Shown one piece after another: positions 53,597 to 61,050 of a stretch of 64,000 nucleotides of DNA. A model generated the notes under the pieces. The model ran no database searches, had not been told where the DNA came from, and saw only the letters and a list, made by a program, of their open reading frames with translations. Source of the DNA: Acidibrevibacterium fodinaquatile. GTDB taxonomy: Bacteria; Pseudomonadota; Alphaproteobacteria; Acetobacterales; Acetobacteraceae. Location: assembly GCF_003352165.1 (NCBI RefSeq), contig NZ_CP029176.1, positions 3,231,501 through 3,295,500 of the forward strand, given 5' to 3'. The position numbers and the translations under genes are program-made. Within the stretch, counting starts at the first letter, position 1. Every line of letters starts with the position of its first letter.

Positions 53597-54466
53597 TCAG
53601 GCAGCTTGCCGGGCCAAGTCGCGCGGCACGAGGCGTCGCGCTTCCGATTGGATGATGGCTGCGAGATCGGCCGCGCCGGGACAGGGCGGAATGATCGCGA
53701 TCGCTTCCTCGGTCAAGCTTCGCAGCCGCGCGACAGCGCCGGCAAGGCCGAGCTCGGCTGCCGCATTCGGCCGATGATGTGCCGCGTCCTGCCCGACGGG
53801 TTTGCCGAGCTCCATTTCATTGCCAACGAGGTCGCGAATGTCGTCGGCGATCTGATACGCCTCGCCAATGGCAAGGCCGAGACCGCGCCAGCTCTCGCCA
53901 TCCCGCCCGACCGATGCCGCGCCCGCCATGGTCGCCGCGGCGAACAGGGCACCAGTCTTGGCGCGCTGATAGCAAGCGAGATCGACGCGCGGCTCGCACT
54001 CCCAGGCTTGGCCGGCGGCAATGCCAGCCGGCACACCAACCGCTTGCGCGATGATGAGCAGCAAAGGCGGCAGGCGCGCGGGTGACGGCGCCCCTTTGCG
54101 CGCCAAGATCTCGAAGGCCAGCACGATCATCGCATCCCCGGCGAGCAAGGCGATCGGCTCACCGAACGCGCGATGAACCGATTTGCGCCCCCGCCGCAGC
54201 GCCGCATCGTCGAAGCACGGGAGATCATCATGAACCAGAGAAGCGCAATGGAGCAGTTCAATCGCCGCCGCGGCAGCATCCGTCAGCGTCGGATCGGAAT
54301 CACCACACGCCGCGGCAACGGCGAGGCAAAGACGCGGACGAACACGGGCGCCGCGCGGAAAAACCGCATGTCTCATGGCGGCGGCAAGCCGGGGTGGCGT
54401 TTCTGGCGCGGTGCAGAGATTGATCGCGTCGGTGAGACTGCGTTCGATCCGGGTGACGGCGTCCAT
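53597..54466 (-). CDS. crtE: Geranylgeranyl diphosphate synthase
   Basis: Isoprenyl diphosphate synthase (289 aa) making C20 precursor for carotenoids and the pigment tail. First Asp-rich motif 'LVHDDLPCFDDAALRRG', second 'YQIADDIRDLVG'. ATG 54466 has a strong GGAGGAGG ribosome site 7 nt upstream. Divergent from crtD. Confidence 0.94.
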   Translation of the reverse strand: MDAVTRIERSLTDAINLCTAPETPPRLAAAMRHAVFPRGARVRPRLCLAVAAACGDSDPTLTDAAAAAIELLHCASLVHDDLPCFDDAALRRGRKSVHRAFGEPIALLAGDAMIVLAFEILARKGAPSPARLPPLLLIIAQAVGVPAGIAAGQAWECEPRVDLACYQRAKTGALFAAATMAGAASVGRDGESWRGLGLAIGEAYQIADDIRDLVGNEMELGKPVGQDAAHHRPNAAAELGLAGAVARLRSLTEEAIAIIPPCPGAADLAAIIQSEARRLVPRDLARQAA

Positions 54467-54485
54467 GGTCTGCCTCCTCCGCAAG

Positions 54486-54503
54486 TGTCATTCTGTATTG
54501 ACA
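54486..54503. promoter_or_regulatory. PpsR/CrtJ-type site 1 between crtE and crtD
   Basis: Perfect TGT-N12-ACA palindrome (tgtcattctgtattgaca), 20 nt from the crtE start. Its right half is the -35 TTGACA of the crtD promoter. Confidence 0.7.
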
Positions 54504-54526
54504 TTTTAAGTGTCGTTCTTTATTGA
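54498..54526 (+). promoter_or_regulatory. crtD promoter
   Basis: TTGACA (54498-54503), 17-nt spacer, TATTGA (54521-54526). Overlaps both PpsR palindromes; transcription would start about 54533, 31 nt before crtD. Confidence 0.5.
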
Positions 54527-54528
54527 CG
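54511..54528. promoter_or_regulatory. PpsR/CrtJ-type site 2 between crtE and crtD
   Basis: TGT-N12-ACG palindrome (tgtcgttctttattgacg), one base off consensus and 25 bp from site 1, so the two lie on nearly opposite faces or 2.4 turns apart. It overlaps the crtD -10 box. Confidence 0.6.
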
Positions 54529-54563
54529 CTCATGTCAAGCCCTTTTAGGGTGGAAAATACGTC

Positions 54564-56153
54564 ATGCGCACACCGCACGTGGTCATCATCGGGGCTGGTA
54601 TGGGTGGCTTGGTGGCCGCGCTCGATCTCGCGGTGCACGGGCTCGCCGTCACGCTCGTCGAGCGCGCGGATGTCATCGGCGGCAAGCTCGCACACGTCGA
54701 CATCGCCGGCGCCACGATCGATGTCGGGCCAACGGTATTGACGATGCGCGACGTGTTCGAGGCCATCTTCGCACGCGCCGGCACCACGCTCGCCGACCAT
54801 CTGACCCTGCGGCCGGCGAGCCTTCTTGCCCGCCATGCCTGGAACGCCGAGGCAAGGCTGGATCTTTTCGCCGATCCGCGGGCAAGTGAACAGGCGATCG
54901 GCGTCTTCGCCGGCGCCGCCGCGGCACGCGGCTTTCACCGCTTTTGCCGCGATGCACAGGCGATTTTCAAAGCATTAGAGACGCCGTTTTTACGGGCGAG
55001 GACTCCGCGCCTCAAAACCCTGCTTGCGGGGGCAGGGATTTCCGGGCTTCTCGCGATGGCGCGGGTTTCGCCGTTCCGCCCGCTTTGGCGCGCGCTTGAG
55101 ACATATTTTCCCGACCCGCGCCTGCGCCAGCTCTTTGCGCGCTATGCGACTTATTGCGGTGCGGCGCCAACGCTTGCCCCGGCGACGCTAATGCTGATCG
55201 CCCATGTCGAGCAAAGCGGCGTCTGGCTTGTTGAAGGCGGGATGTATCGCCTGGCCGAAGCCTTGCGAACGCTCGCCCTAACCCACGGCGCGCGGTTGCG
55301 CACAAGGAGCGAGGTTGCGGAAATTCTCGCCGTCGGCGGGCGCGCCTGTGGCGTACGCCTTGCCTCTGGCGAAGAGATCGCCGCCGATGCGGTGATCGCC
55401 AATGGCGATGTCGCGGCGCTCGCCGGCGGGCTTTTCGGTGACGCCGGCCGGCGCGCGGTCTCTGCGATCGCCGGCGGCTCGCGTTCACTCTCGGCGATGA
55501 CGTGGGCGATGCGTGCCGATGTCGAGGGATTTCCGCTCGCCCATCATTCAGTTTTTTTCTCGCCCGATTATGAGGCCGAGTTCAGCGATATCGTCACGCA
55601 CGGCCGGCTGCCGGGCCGCCCCTCGGTTTATCTCTGCGCTCAGGATCGTGATGATCGGGGCGCGTGGCGTGCCAGCACTACGCAAGCGCCGGCTGGCGGG
55701 GAGCGGCTTTTCTGCATCGTCAATGCCCCTGCCTGTGGCGACCAGCGCCCCCTCACTGACGCGGAGATCACGCGATGCGAAGCCGTAACATTGGCAACCC
55801 TCGCGCGCTGTGGCCTCTCCCTCCGCAGCGACCCGGCGAAGAGGCTGATCAGCACGCCAGCCGACTTCGCGGCACGATTTCCAGCGACCGGGGGGGCGCT
55901 CTATGGCCGGGCGATCCATGGCTGGCAGGAATCGTTCCGCCGGCCGGGGGCGCGGACGAGCCTGCCGGGCCTTTATCTCGCCGGGGGCAGCGTGCATCCG
56001 GGGGCGGGGCTGCCGATGGCGGCGCTCTCAGGCGGGCATGCCGCTATGAGCCTGCTTGCGGATCTCGCTTCGACGTCGCGGTTGCACCCGGTGGGTATGT
56101 TTGGTGGTATCTCGACGCCATCAGCGACGACGCTCGTTACGGCCTCACGCTGA
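54564..56153 (+). CDS. crtD: Hydroxyneurosporene/1-hydroxycarotenoid 3,4-desaturase
   Basis: CrtI-related FAD desaturase (529 aa) adding the C3,4 double bond. N-terminal 'VIIGAGMGGLVAALDLAVHG', 'GPTVLTMRDVFE' and 'GLYLAGGSVHPGAGLPMAAL' are visible. A GGTGGA ribosome site precedes the ATG. The last ~28 codons lie over the N-terminal coding region of crtC in another frame. Confidence 0.93.
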   Translation: MRTPHVVIIGAGMGGLVAALDLAVHGLAVTLVERADVIGGKLAHVDIAGATIDVGPTVLTMRDVFEAIFARAGTTLADHLTLRPASLLARHAWNAEARLDLFADPRASEQAIGVFAGAAAARGFHRFCRDAQAIFKALETPFLRARTPRLKTLLAGAGISGLLAMARVSPFRPLWRALETYFPDPRLRQLFARYATYCGAAPTLAPATLMLIAHVEQSGVWLVEGGMYRLAEALRTLALTHGARLRTRSEVAEILAVGGRACGVRLASGEEIAADAVIANGDVAALAGGLFGDAGRRAVSAIAGGSRSLSAMTWAMRADVEGFPLAHHSVFFSPDYEAEFSDIVTHGRLPGRPSVYLCAQDRDDRGAWRASTTQAPAGGERLFCIVNAPACGDQRPLTDAEITRCEAVTLATLARCGLSLRSDPAKRLISTPADFAARFPATGGALYGRAIHGWQESFRRPGARTSLPGLYLAGGSVHPGAGLPMAALSGGHAAMSLLADLASTSRLHPVGMFGGISTPSATTLVTASR

Positions 56154-56983
56154 TCGCGTTTCTCGGTAGCGTCTTCTCCCCGTTTTACGCGCGCGCGCGC
56201 CGCCGCGGCCGCGCCAATCCTTTCGCCCATGCCGCGTTCAATATCGCGCTTTATGGCGGCGCCACCGAGCGCTGGGCGTTCACCGAGTATGGCGAGCGGC
56301 ATCTCGGTCGCGGCACCGATTGGTTGACCCTTGCCGACAACAGCCTCGCCTGGCGTGGCGATCATCTCGCGATCGAAATCGCGGAATGGAGTGCCCCCTG
56401 GCGGCGCCACCTTCGCGGCCATGTCCGCGTTTATCCGACCGCGCGCGCAGAGCGTCTGGTCGCGCTCGACGACGAAGCGCGACATGTCTGGTCACCGATC
56501 GCGCCCATCGCCGATATCGAAGTCGTGATGACGAAGCCAGCGCTTTCCTGGTCGGGCCGTGCCTATCTCGACAGTAATGCCGGAGACACGCCGCTCGAGG
56601 CAGCGTTTTCCCACTGGCATTGGAGCCGCGCTCATCTCGCGCATCATGCGGCGATTTTTTACGACGTCGTCCCGCGCGTCGGCATGCCGCGAACAATCGC
56701 CCTCCAGGCCGACGATAAAGGTGGCTTAGAGGAAATCCCCGCGCCGCCAGCAACGCCGCTTGCGCGCACCGGTTGGCGAATTGCACGTGCCGCCCGCGCC
56801 GATCCGGGCACCCTCCGTATCCTCAAAACCCTTGAGGATACGCCCTTTTATGCCCGCAGCATGCTCGCCGGCGAACTCGGCGGCACCTCGGTGCGGGTGA
56901 TGCACGAAAGCCTATTTCTCGATCGCTTTCGCGCCCCTTGGGTGCAATTCATGCTCCCTTTTCGCATGCGCCGCATCGGCTGA
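56069..56983 (+). CDS. crtC: Carotenoid 1,2-hydratase (hydroxyneurosporene synthase), start uncertain
   Basis: CrtC (about 304 aa from the first homologous residue), hydrating the end of neurosporene/lycopene for spirilloxanthin-type carotenoids. Homology starts at 'FDVAVAPGGYVWWYLDAISD' (56069) and continues 'LIAFLGSVFSPFYARARRRG', 'ANPFAHAAFNIALYG' and 'WSGRAYLDSNAGDTPLE'. No ATG, GTG or TTG occurs in frame near it; the only upstream ATG is 55775, inside crtD. A CTG at 56150, overlapping the crtD TGA, would give 'MIAFLGSVFSP', the usual N-terminus in Rhodobacter. End is secure. Confidence 0.85.
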   Translation, partial: FDVAVAPGGYVWWYLDAISDDARYGLTLIAFLGSVFSPFYARARRRGRANPFAHAAFNIALYGGATERWAFTEYGERHLGRGTDWLTLADNSLAWRGDHLAIEIAEWSAPWRRHLRGHVRVYPTARAERLVALDDEARHVWSPIAPIADIEVVMTKPALSWSGRAYLDSNAGDTPLEAAFSHWHWSRAHLAHHAAIFYDVVPRVGMPRTIALQADDKGGLEEIPAPPATPLARTGWRIARAARADPGTLRILKTLEDTPFYARSMLAGELGGTSVRVMHESLFLDRFRAPWVQFMLPFRMRRIG

Positions 56984-57270
56984 TCGCTCTATTCACGCTC
57001 TATTCAATAGAAGTCTAGGCATTTTCCGATATCCTCCTGACCACAACGACGAGTCGGCGCTCGCGGCGGGCATGGCTGCGCCAATATGGCCGGCGCGGAT
57101 CAGGGGCTGCGCCAGCGGCTGGAATTTCCGCCCCGGGGAAGTTCAAGGGAGTGTTCGCGCCAGATCAGCACCACCGCCGAGACTTTTCTTCCCACCCGCC
57201 ATGATCAATCGGCATTGGCCATGGCGGGGCCGGCCGGGCCATATCGGCGACGATATTCTGGAGAACACGC
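56984..57270. other. Intergenic region between crtC and tarD
   Basis: About 290 bases. I see no gene, PpsR palindrome or convincing terminator. Right boundary of the photosynthesis genes. Overlapping short frames over 57072-57284 lack similarity. Confidence 0.4.
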
Positions 57271-58434
57271 ATGCGCATCGTTGACATCCGCGAACGAACC
57301 CTTCCCATCGCCTCGCCCATCGCCAACGCCTATATCGATTTCAGCAAGATGACGCTGAGTCTGGTCGCCGTCATCACCGATGTGATCCGCGATGGCAAGC
57401 CGGTGGTTGGCTATGGGTTCAATTCCAACGGCCGCTATAGCCAGGGCGCCCTGATGCGCGAGCGCTTCATCCCGCGGCTGATGGAAGCTGAGAGCGGTGC
57501 GCTTTTGAACGACGCTGGCGACAATCTCGATCCGCACCGGATCTGGGCGACGATGTTCAAGAACGAGAAGCCCGGTGGCCATGGCGAACGCTCGGTCGCG
57601 ATCGGCACGATCGACATGGCGGTGTGGGACGCGACCGCGAAAATCGCCGAAAAGCCGCTCTTTGCGTTGCTCGCCGAGACAAACGGCCGGATCGCCGACC
57701 CGAAGGTCTTCGTCTACGCCGCGGGCGGCTATTATTACCCTGGCAAGGATAACCGCATGCTGGTGGATGAGATGCGATCCTATCTCGACCGCGGTTATAC
57801 GGTGGTAAAAATGAAGATCGGCGGCGTGCCGCTCGCCGAAGATCTCGCCCGCATTGAGGCGGTGCTCGCAATCCTCCCTGCCGGTTGCAAGCTCGCGGTC
57901 GACGCCAATGGCCGCTTCGATACCAAGACGGCGATCGCCTATGCCCGGGCGCTCTCGGCCTATGACCTTTTCTGGTACGAGGAGCCGGGCGATCCGCTCG
58001 ATTACGCCTTGCAGGCCGAACTCGCGCAGCATTACCCGAAGCCGATGGCGACCGGGGAAAACCTTTTCTCCACCGCGGATGCGCAAAACCTCATCCGCTA
58101 TGGCGGGATGCGCAAGGAGATCGACTGGCTTCAGTTTGATTGCGCCTTGAGCTACGGCCTGGTGGAATATCTCCGCACGCTCGCGATGCTGGCGCGCCAT
58201 GGCTGGTCGCCCTCGCGCTGCATCCCGCATGGCGGCCATCAGATGTCGCTCGCGATCGCAGCGGGGCTCGGACTCGGTGGCAATGAGTCTTACCCCGATC
58301 TGTTCCAGCCCTTCGGCGGCTTCCCCGACGGTGTCCGCGTCGAGGGTGGCCATGTCACCCTACCGCCGTTGCCGGGTATCGGCTTTGAGGGGAAAAGCGA
58401 TCTCTACGCGATCATGGCGTCTCTCAGCACCTAA
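57271..58434 (+). CDS. tarD: D(-)-tartrate dehydratase (enolase superfamily)
   Basis: Mandelate-racemase-like enolase-superfamily enzyme (387 aa) dehydrating D-tartrate to oxaloacetate. The sequence closely follows the Bradyrhizobium enzyme: 'ISSPIxNAYIDFxKMT'-like start, 'EKPGGHGERSVAIGTIDMAVW', 'YTVVKMKIGG' (catalytic KxK), 'LAVDANGRFD', 'WYEEPGDPLDY', 'MATGENLFS' and 'SRCIPHGGHQMSL' (general acid His). GGAG ribosome site 6-9 nt upstream. Stands alone, unrelated to the photosynthesis genes. Confidence 0.88.
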   Translation: MRIVDIRERTLPIASPIANAYIDFSKMTLSLVAVITDVIRDGKPVVGYGFNSNGRYSQGALMRERFIPRLMEAESGALLNDAGDNLDPHRIWATMFKNEKPGGHGERSVAIGTIDMAVWDATAKIAEKPLFALLAETNGRIADPKVFVYAAGGYYYPGKDNRMLVDEMRSYLDRGYTVVKMKIGGVPLAEDLARIEAVLAILPAGCKLAVDANGRFDTKTAIAYARALSAYDLFWYEEPGDPLDYALQAELAQHYPKPMATGENLFSTADAQNLIRYGGMRKEIDWLQFDCALSYGLVEYLRTLAMLARHGWSPSRCIPHGGHQMSLAIAAGLGLGGNESYPDLFQPFGGFPDGVRVEGGHVTLPPLPGIGFEGKSDLYAIMASLST

Positions 58435-58488
58435 GCGTCGCGCGTCGGCGCGCGGGAATGCCTGGCGCGGTCTCGGGATTTTGTGGCC

Positions 58489-58929
58489 TTATTTGAATTG
58501 CGGCCCCATCACCGCGCCTTTTGAGAGCGAGGTGATATAAGTTTCGAGCGCCACCATATCGGCGCTGCCCGGGGCCGGCGGCGTACCCTTGAGGGCGTTG
58601 TGGATGCAGCCGCCGATCTGTTGCGAAAGCGTGATTACCGCCTGCGCACGCGGGGAGTAGCGCGGGAACCCTGCCGCCGCGCCGACTAGGCTCGGGATCG
58701 CTTTGCCGTTCGGAAGCTTGCCAGGATCGCGCCCGCCATTGAGATGGCATGTCTCGCAAGTGCCGGCGCCGCCGAAACTCTCATGCGCGAAGAGATCCGC
58801 ACCTTTCTGAACCGCTTGCTGGAGCGCCGCCTGCGCCGCCGGGGCATCGGCCGCGCGCGCGGCAATCGGGATGGCGAGCACAGCCACCATGAGGGCAATG
58901 TTCAATCCCGGGCCTTTTCCTCGCGTCAT
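58489..58929 (-). CDS. Periplasmic c-type cytochrome, monoheme
   Basis: 146-aa protein with a signal peptide (hydrophobic residues about 9-25, 'ARAADA' cleavage) and one heme motif CETCH in 'GTCETCHLNGGRDPG'. The C-terminal 'SADMVALETYITSLSKG' pattern resembles SoxX/TsdA-like class I cytochromes; assignment is uncertain. ATG 58929 is chosen because a GGAGAGG site lies 5 nt upstream; the longer frame lacks one. Convergent with tarD. Confidence 0.75.
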   Translation of the reverse strand: MTRGKGPGLNIALMVAVLAIPIAARAADAPAAQAALQQAVQKGADLFAHESFGGAGTCETCHLNGGRDPGKLPNGKAIPSLVGAAAGFPRYSPRAQAVITLSQQIGGCIHNALKGTPPAPGSADMVALETYITSLSKGAVMGPQFK

Positions 58930-59060
58930 GATTCCTCTCCTTATTATGATCTTCTCGGGGCGGTTCACTCTCCGGCTCGCGCCCGGGAAGATCGGTCCCG
59001 AGGATAGGCGCTGAGCACCGCTGCGGCAACCGCCGCGTGCGATTAGATTTCAGGAGAGCA

Positions 59061-59284
59061 ATGATGAGCAGTTTTCTTGCGCGCCGTCTCGAGGTCCTGC
59101 GTGACACCCTATTTGGGGCTGCGATGACAACCCTATCTACAGCCTGCCCCTGCTCGATCGCCATGGCGGAGAGGGCGATTGGTGATTGGCCCCGGTATTC
59201 TCGCGCTGGTCTTTACCATCGCAACGATGGCGAGCTTCATCCCACCCTTGGCCCCAGTCAAACAGCGTGTTTTCCTAAGCAATT
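59061..59284 (+). pseudogene. Broken unknown ORF upstream of the IS5 element
   Basis: An AGGAGAG ribosome site precedes ATG 59061, and the frame starts MMSSFLARRLEVLRDTLFGA. It runs into the 34-bp repeat and the IS5 end and is out of register afterward. I recognise no family. The first 20 residues look like a real start; the remainder looks decayed. Confidence 0.25.
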
Positions 59285-59285
59285 G
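59252..59285. repeat. 34-bp repeat, copy 2
   Basis: ccccagtcaaac to taagcaattg, 32/34 identical to the reverse complement of 7047-7080. It ends exactly at the first base of the IS5-like left terminal repeat (GGACACC from 59285). Confidence 0.7.
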
Positions 59286-60314
59286 GACACCTCGAAGAAC
59301 CGCGTGGGTTGTCGTCGTTTTGGCGGCGACATGGGATGGCTTGCCGGGGTTGGGGCGTTGATGGGGGTGAGTTGGGCGGTGTCTGGTGCTGAATTCTGGA
59401 CTGGCGGAGCGAATATCTGCCTCCGACCAGCGCGATTTCGGTCAGGCGGGCGCAGTTCGCCTGTCGAGCCAGGCCAGGCGCTGCATGAACCGCGCCGGGA
59501 ATCCCGGCGCGGCATCGGCCGGCCCCGCGGTTTCTTGCGATGAATGCATGAGCGCATGCCGTTGTCCGCAAGCCATGCCTCGTTCTGCTTCGACCGGTAT
59601 GCGGTATCGGCCCACACACCGGCGGCATCGATCCGTCCGGCTTCGTCTTCGCCTTGGTGAACTTCACCGTCCAACGCGCCTCACGATCCTTCTGCGGCAG
59701 CCTGGCCGGCGTGTCCTGCCAGCCCGCGGGGATCTCGCCGGCCTTGATCACCCTCTTCTCTTCCTCGGTGTTGCGCTGCCGCGGCGCCGCCACCAGGCTC
59801 GCGTCGATGATCTGACCCGCCATGGCGAGATAGCCGCTTTCCTTCAGCCGCGCGTCAAATACCGCGAACAGTTTTGCGATCGCTCCGGTCTGGGTGAGAA
59901 GCTCGCAAAACAGCCAGATCGTCTTCGCGTCCGGCGCCTTGTCCGACAGCCCCATGTCGAGGAAGCGCATGAACGACAGCCGGTCGCCGATCTGGAACTC
60001 CGCTTGGTCGTCGGAGAGGTTGTAGAGCGCCTGCAGCACCAGGACCTTGAACATCAGCACGCAATCGTAAGGCGGACGCCCGCCGCGGGCCCGGTCGCTG
60101 CGGTTCAGCGCCTTCTCCAGCCGGTAGCGGAACGTCTCGAAAGGCACGATCTCCTTCAGCCGAACCACAGTGGATCGCCCGCTTTCGACAACGCCGCATA
60201 CCGATCGTCGAGATCAAAGAACCCAGGCTGCGACACCATCTCACCCTCCACCGCTTCACCCGCCACAGCGAATCACCAAATCGCGCCAGGCACTAGGGGT
60301 TCTTCGAGATGTCC
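59285..60314 (-). mobile_element. Degenerate IS5-family insertion element
   Basis: Terminal inverted repeats GGACACCTCGAAGAACC (59285-59301) and GGTTCTTCGAGATGTCC (60298-60314) pair with one mismatch over 17 bp; similarity extends a few bases outward with a gap. About 1030 bp. The enclosed transposase is broken. No target duplication is obvious. Confidence 0.75.
59400..60239 (-). pseudogene. IS5-family transposase, frameshifted
   Basis: The N-terminus from ATG 60239 reads 'MVSQPGFFDLDDRYAALSKA' then hits a stop after 'GDPLWFG'. The frame resumes at 'RLKEIVPFETFRYRLEKALN' and runs through 'RGGRPPYDCVLMFKVLVLQA' and 'DAKTIWLFCELLTQTGAI' with the first catalytic Asp region. After 'RWTVKFTKAKTKPDG' about 60 residues are deleted, and 'GVWADTAYRSKQNEAWLAD' continues in another frame to 'HRKKPRGRPMP'. 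At least two frameshifts, so inactive. The end near 59400 is approximate. Confidence 0.8.
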
Positions 60315-60518
60315 AACTTGCTCGATCATATCGTCAAAGATCAAGAGCCATGCGACCAGAAAACACTATCGCATTATCTCACCAAAATCGCACGCCTCGG
60401 CGGCTATCTCGCCCGCGCGAGTGATCCCCCACCCGGCAATACCGTTATATGGCGCGGAATGATGCGCCTCACCGATATCACCCTCGGAGCAGGCAGCGTC
60501 GCAAATATTTGTGGGTAA
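60315..60518 (+). pseudogene. IS4-family (Tn5-like) transposase C-terminal remnant
   Basis: 'LSHYLTKIARLGGYLARASD' followed by 'PPPGNTVIWRGMMRLTDITLG' is the well-conserved C-terminal segment of one IS4-group transposase family. It starts right at the IS5 right end and stops at 60518, 8 nt from the hyfI stop on the other strand. Only about 65 residues remain. Confidence 0.7.
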
Positions 60519-60525
60519 TCGAAAG

Positions 60526-61041
60526 TCACGCCGGAGGGATACAAAGCGCCAGAAGTCCCTCCAGCAGCTTGGTTGGCGATGGAGGGCATCCGGCAATGCG
60601 AAGGTTGACGGGAAGCACCCCTCCGACGCCGCGCTCGCACGCATAGCTATCGGCGTAAAGACCGCCGCAAGCTGCGCAATCGCCAACAGCGACGACCCAT
60701 TTCGGCGCTGGCATAGCGTCGTAGGTTCGTAGAAGCGCCTCGCGCATGTTCTTCGTCACCGGGCCGGTCACGAGCAGCACATCGGCATGGCGAGGCGAGG
60801 CGACGAAGCGCAATCCGAAGCGTTCGAGATCGTAATAAGGATTGCTCAAGGCGTTGAGCTCAAGTTCGCAGGCGTTGCACGAACCCGCATCCACAAGCCG
60901 CAGAGACAGGCTGCGGCCAAGCTGGCGGCGAGCCTTGACAGCCAGTTCGGCAGCCATGCGAGCGATTTCCGGATCACCCGAGATAGCCAACTTTTCAGTA
61001 AAGGGGCGTCGGGTGAGACTCTCGAATAGTGTCTTACGCAT
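60526..61041 (-). CDS. hyfI: Hydrogenase-4/complex-I-like small subunit (HyfI)
   Basis: 171-aa NuoB/HycG-type subunit. Cluster ligands are visible as Cys pair 'GSCNACELELNAL', 'GDCAACGGLYADSY' and 'IAGCPPSPTKLLEGL', so the N2-like proximal [4Fe-4S] cluster should form. Last gene of the hyf operon in this direction. ATG 61041, 9 nt after hyfG. Confidence 0.88.
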   Translation of the reverse strand: MRKTLFESLTRRPFTEKLAISGDPEIARMAAELAVKARRQLGRSLSLRLVDAGSCNACELELNALSNPYYDLERFGLRFVASPRHADVLLVTGPVTKNMREALLRTYDAMPAPKWVVAVGDCAACGGLYADSYACERGVGGVLPVNLRIAGCPPSPTKLLEGLLALCIPPA

Positions 61042-61050
61042 TGGCCACCC

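Noticed and set aside
57072-57284. 70-aa frame upstream of tarD
   Set aside because: No similarity and overlaps the tarD ribosome site; the translation is low-complexity.
60300-60526. Target-site duplication flanking the IS5 element
   Set aside because: Flanks (…caatt and aacttg…) do not show matching direct repeats; the ends may have been rearranged.
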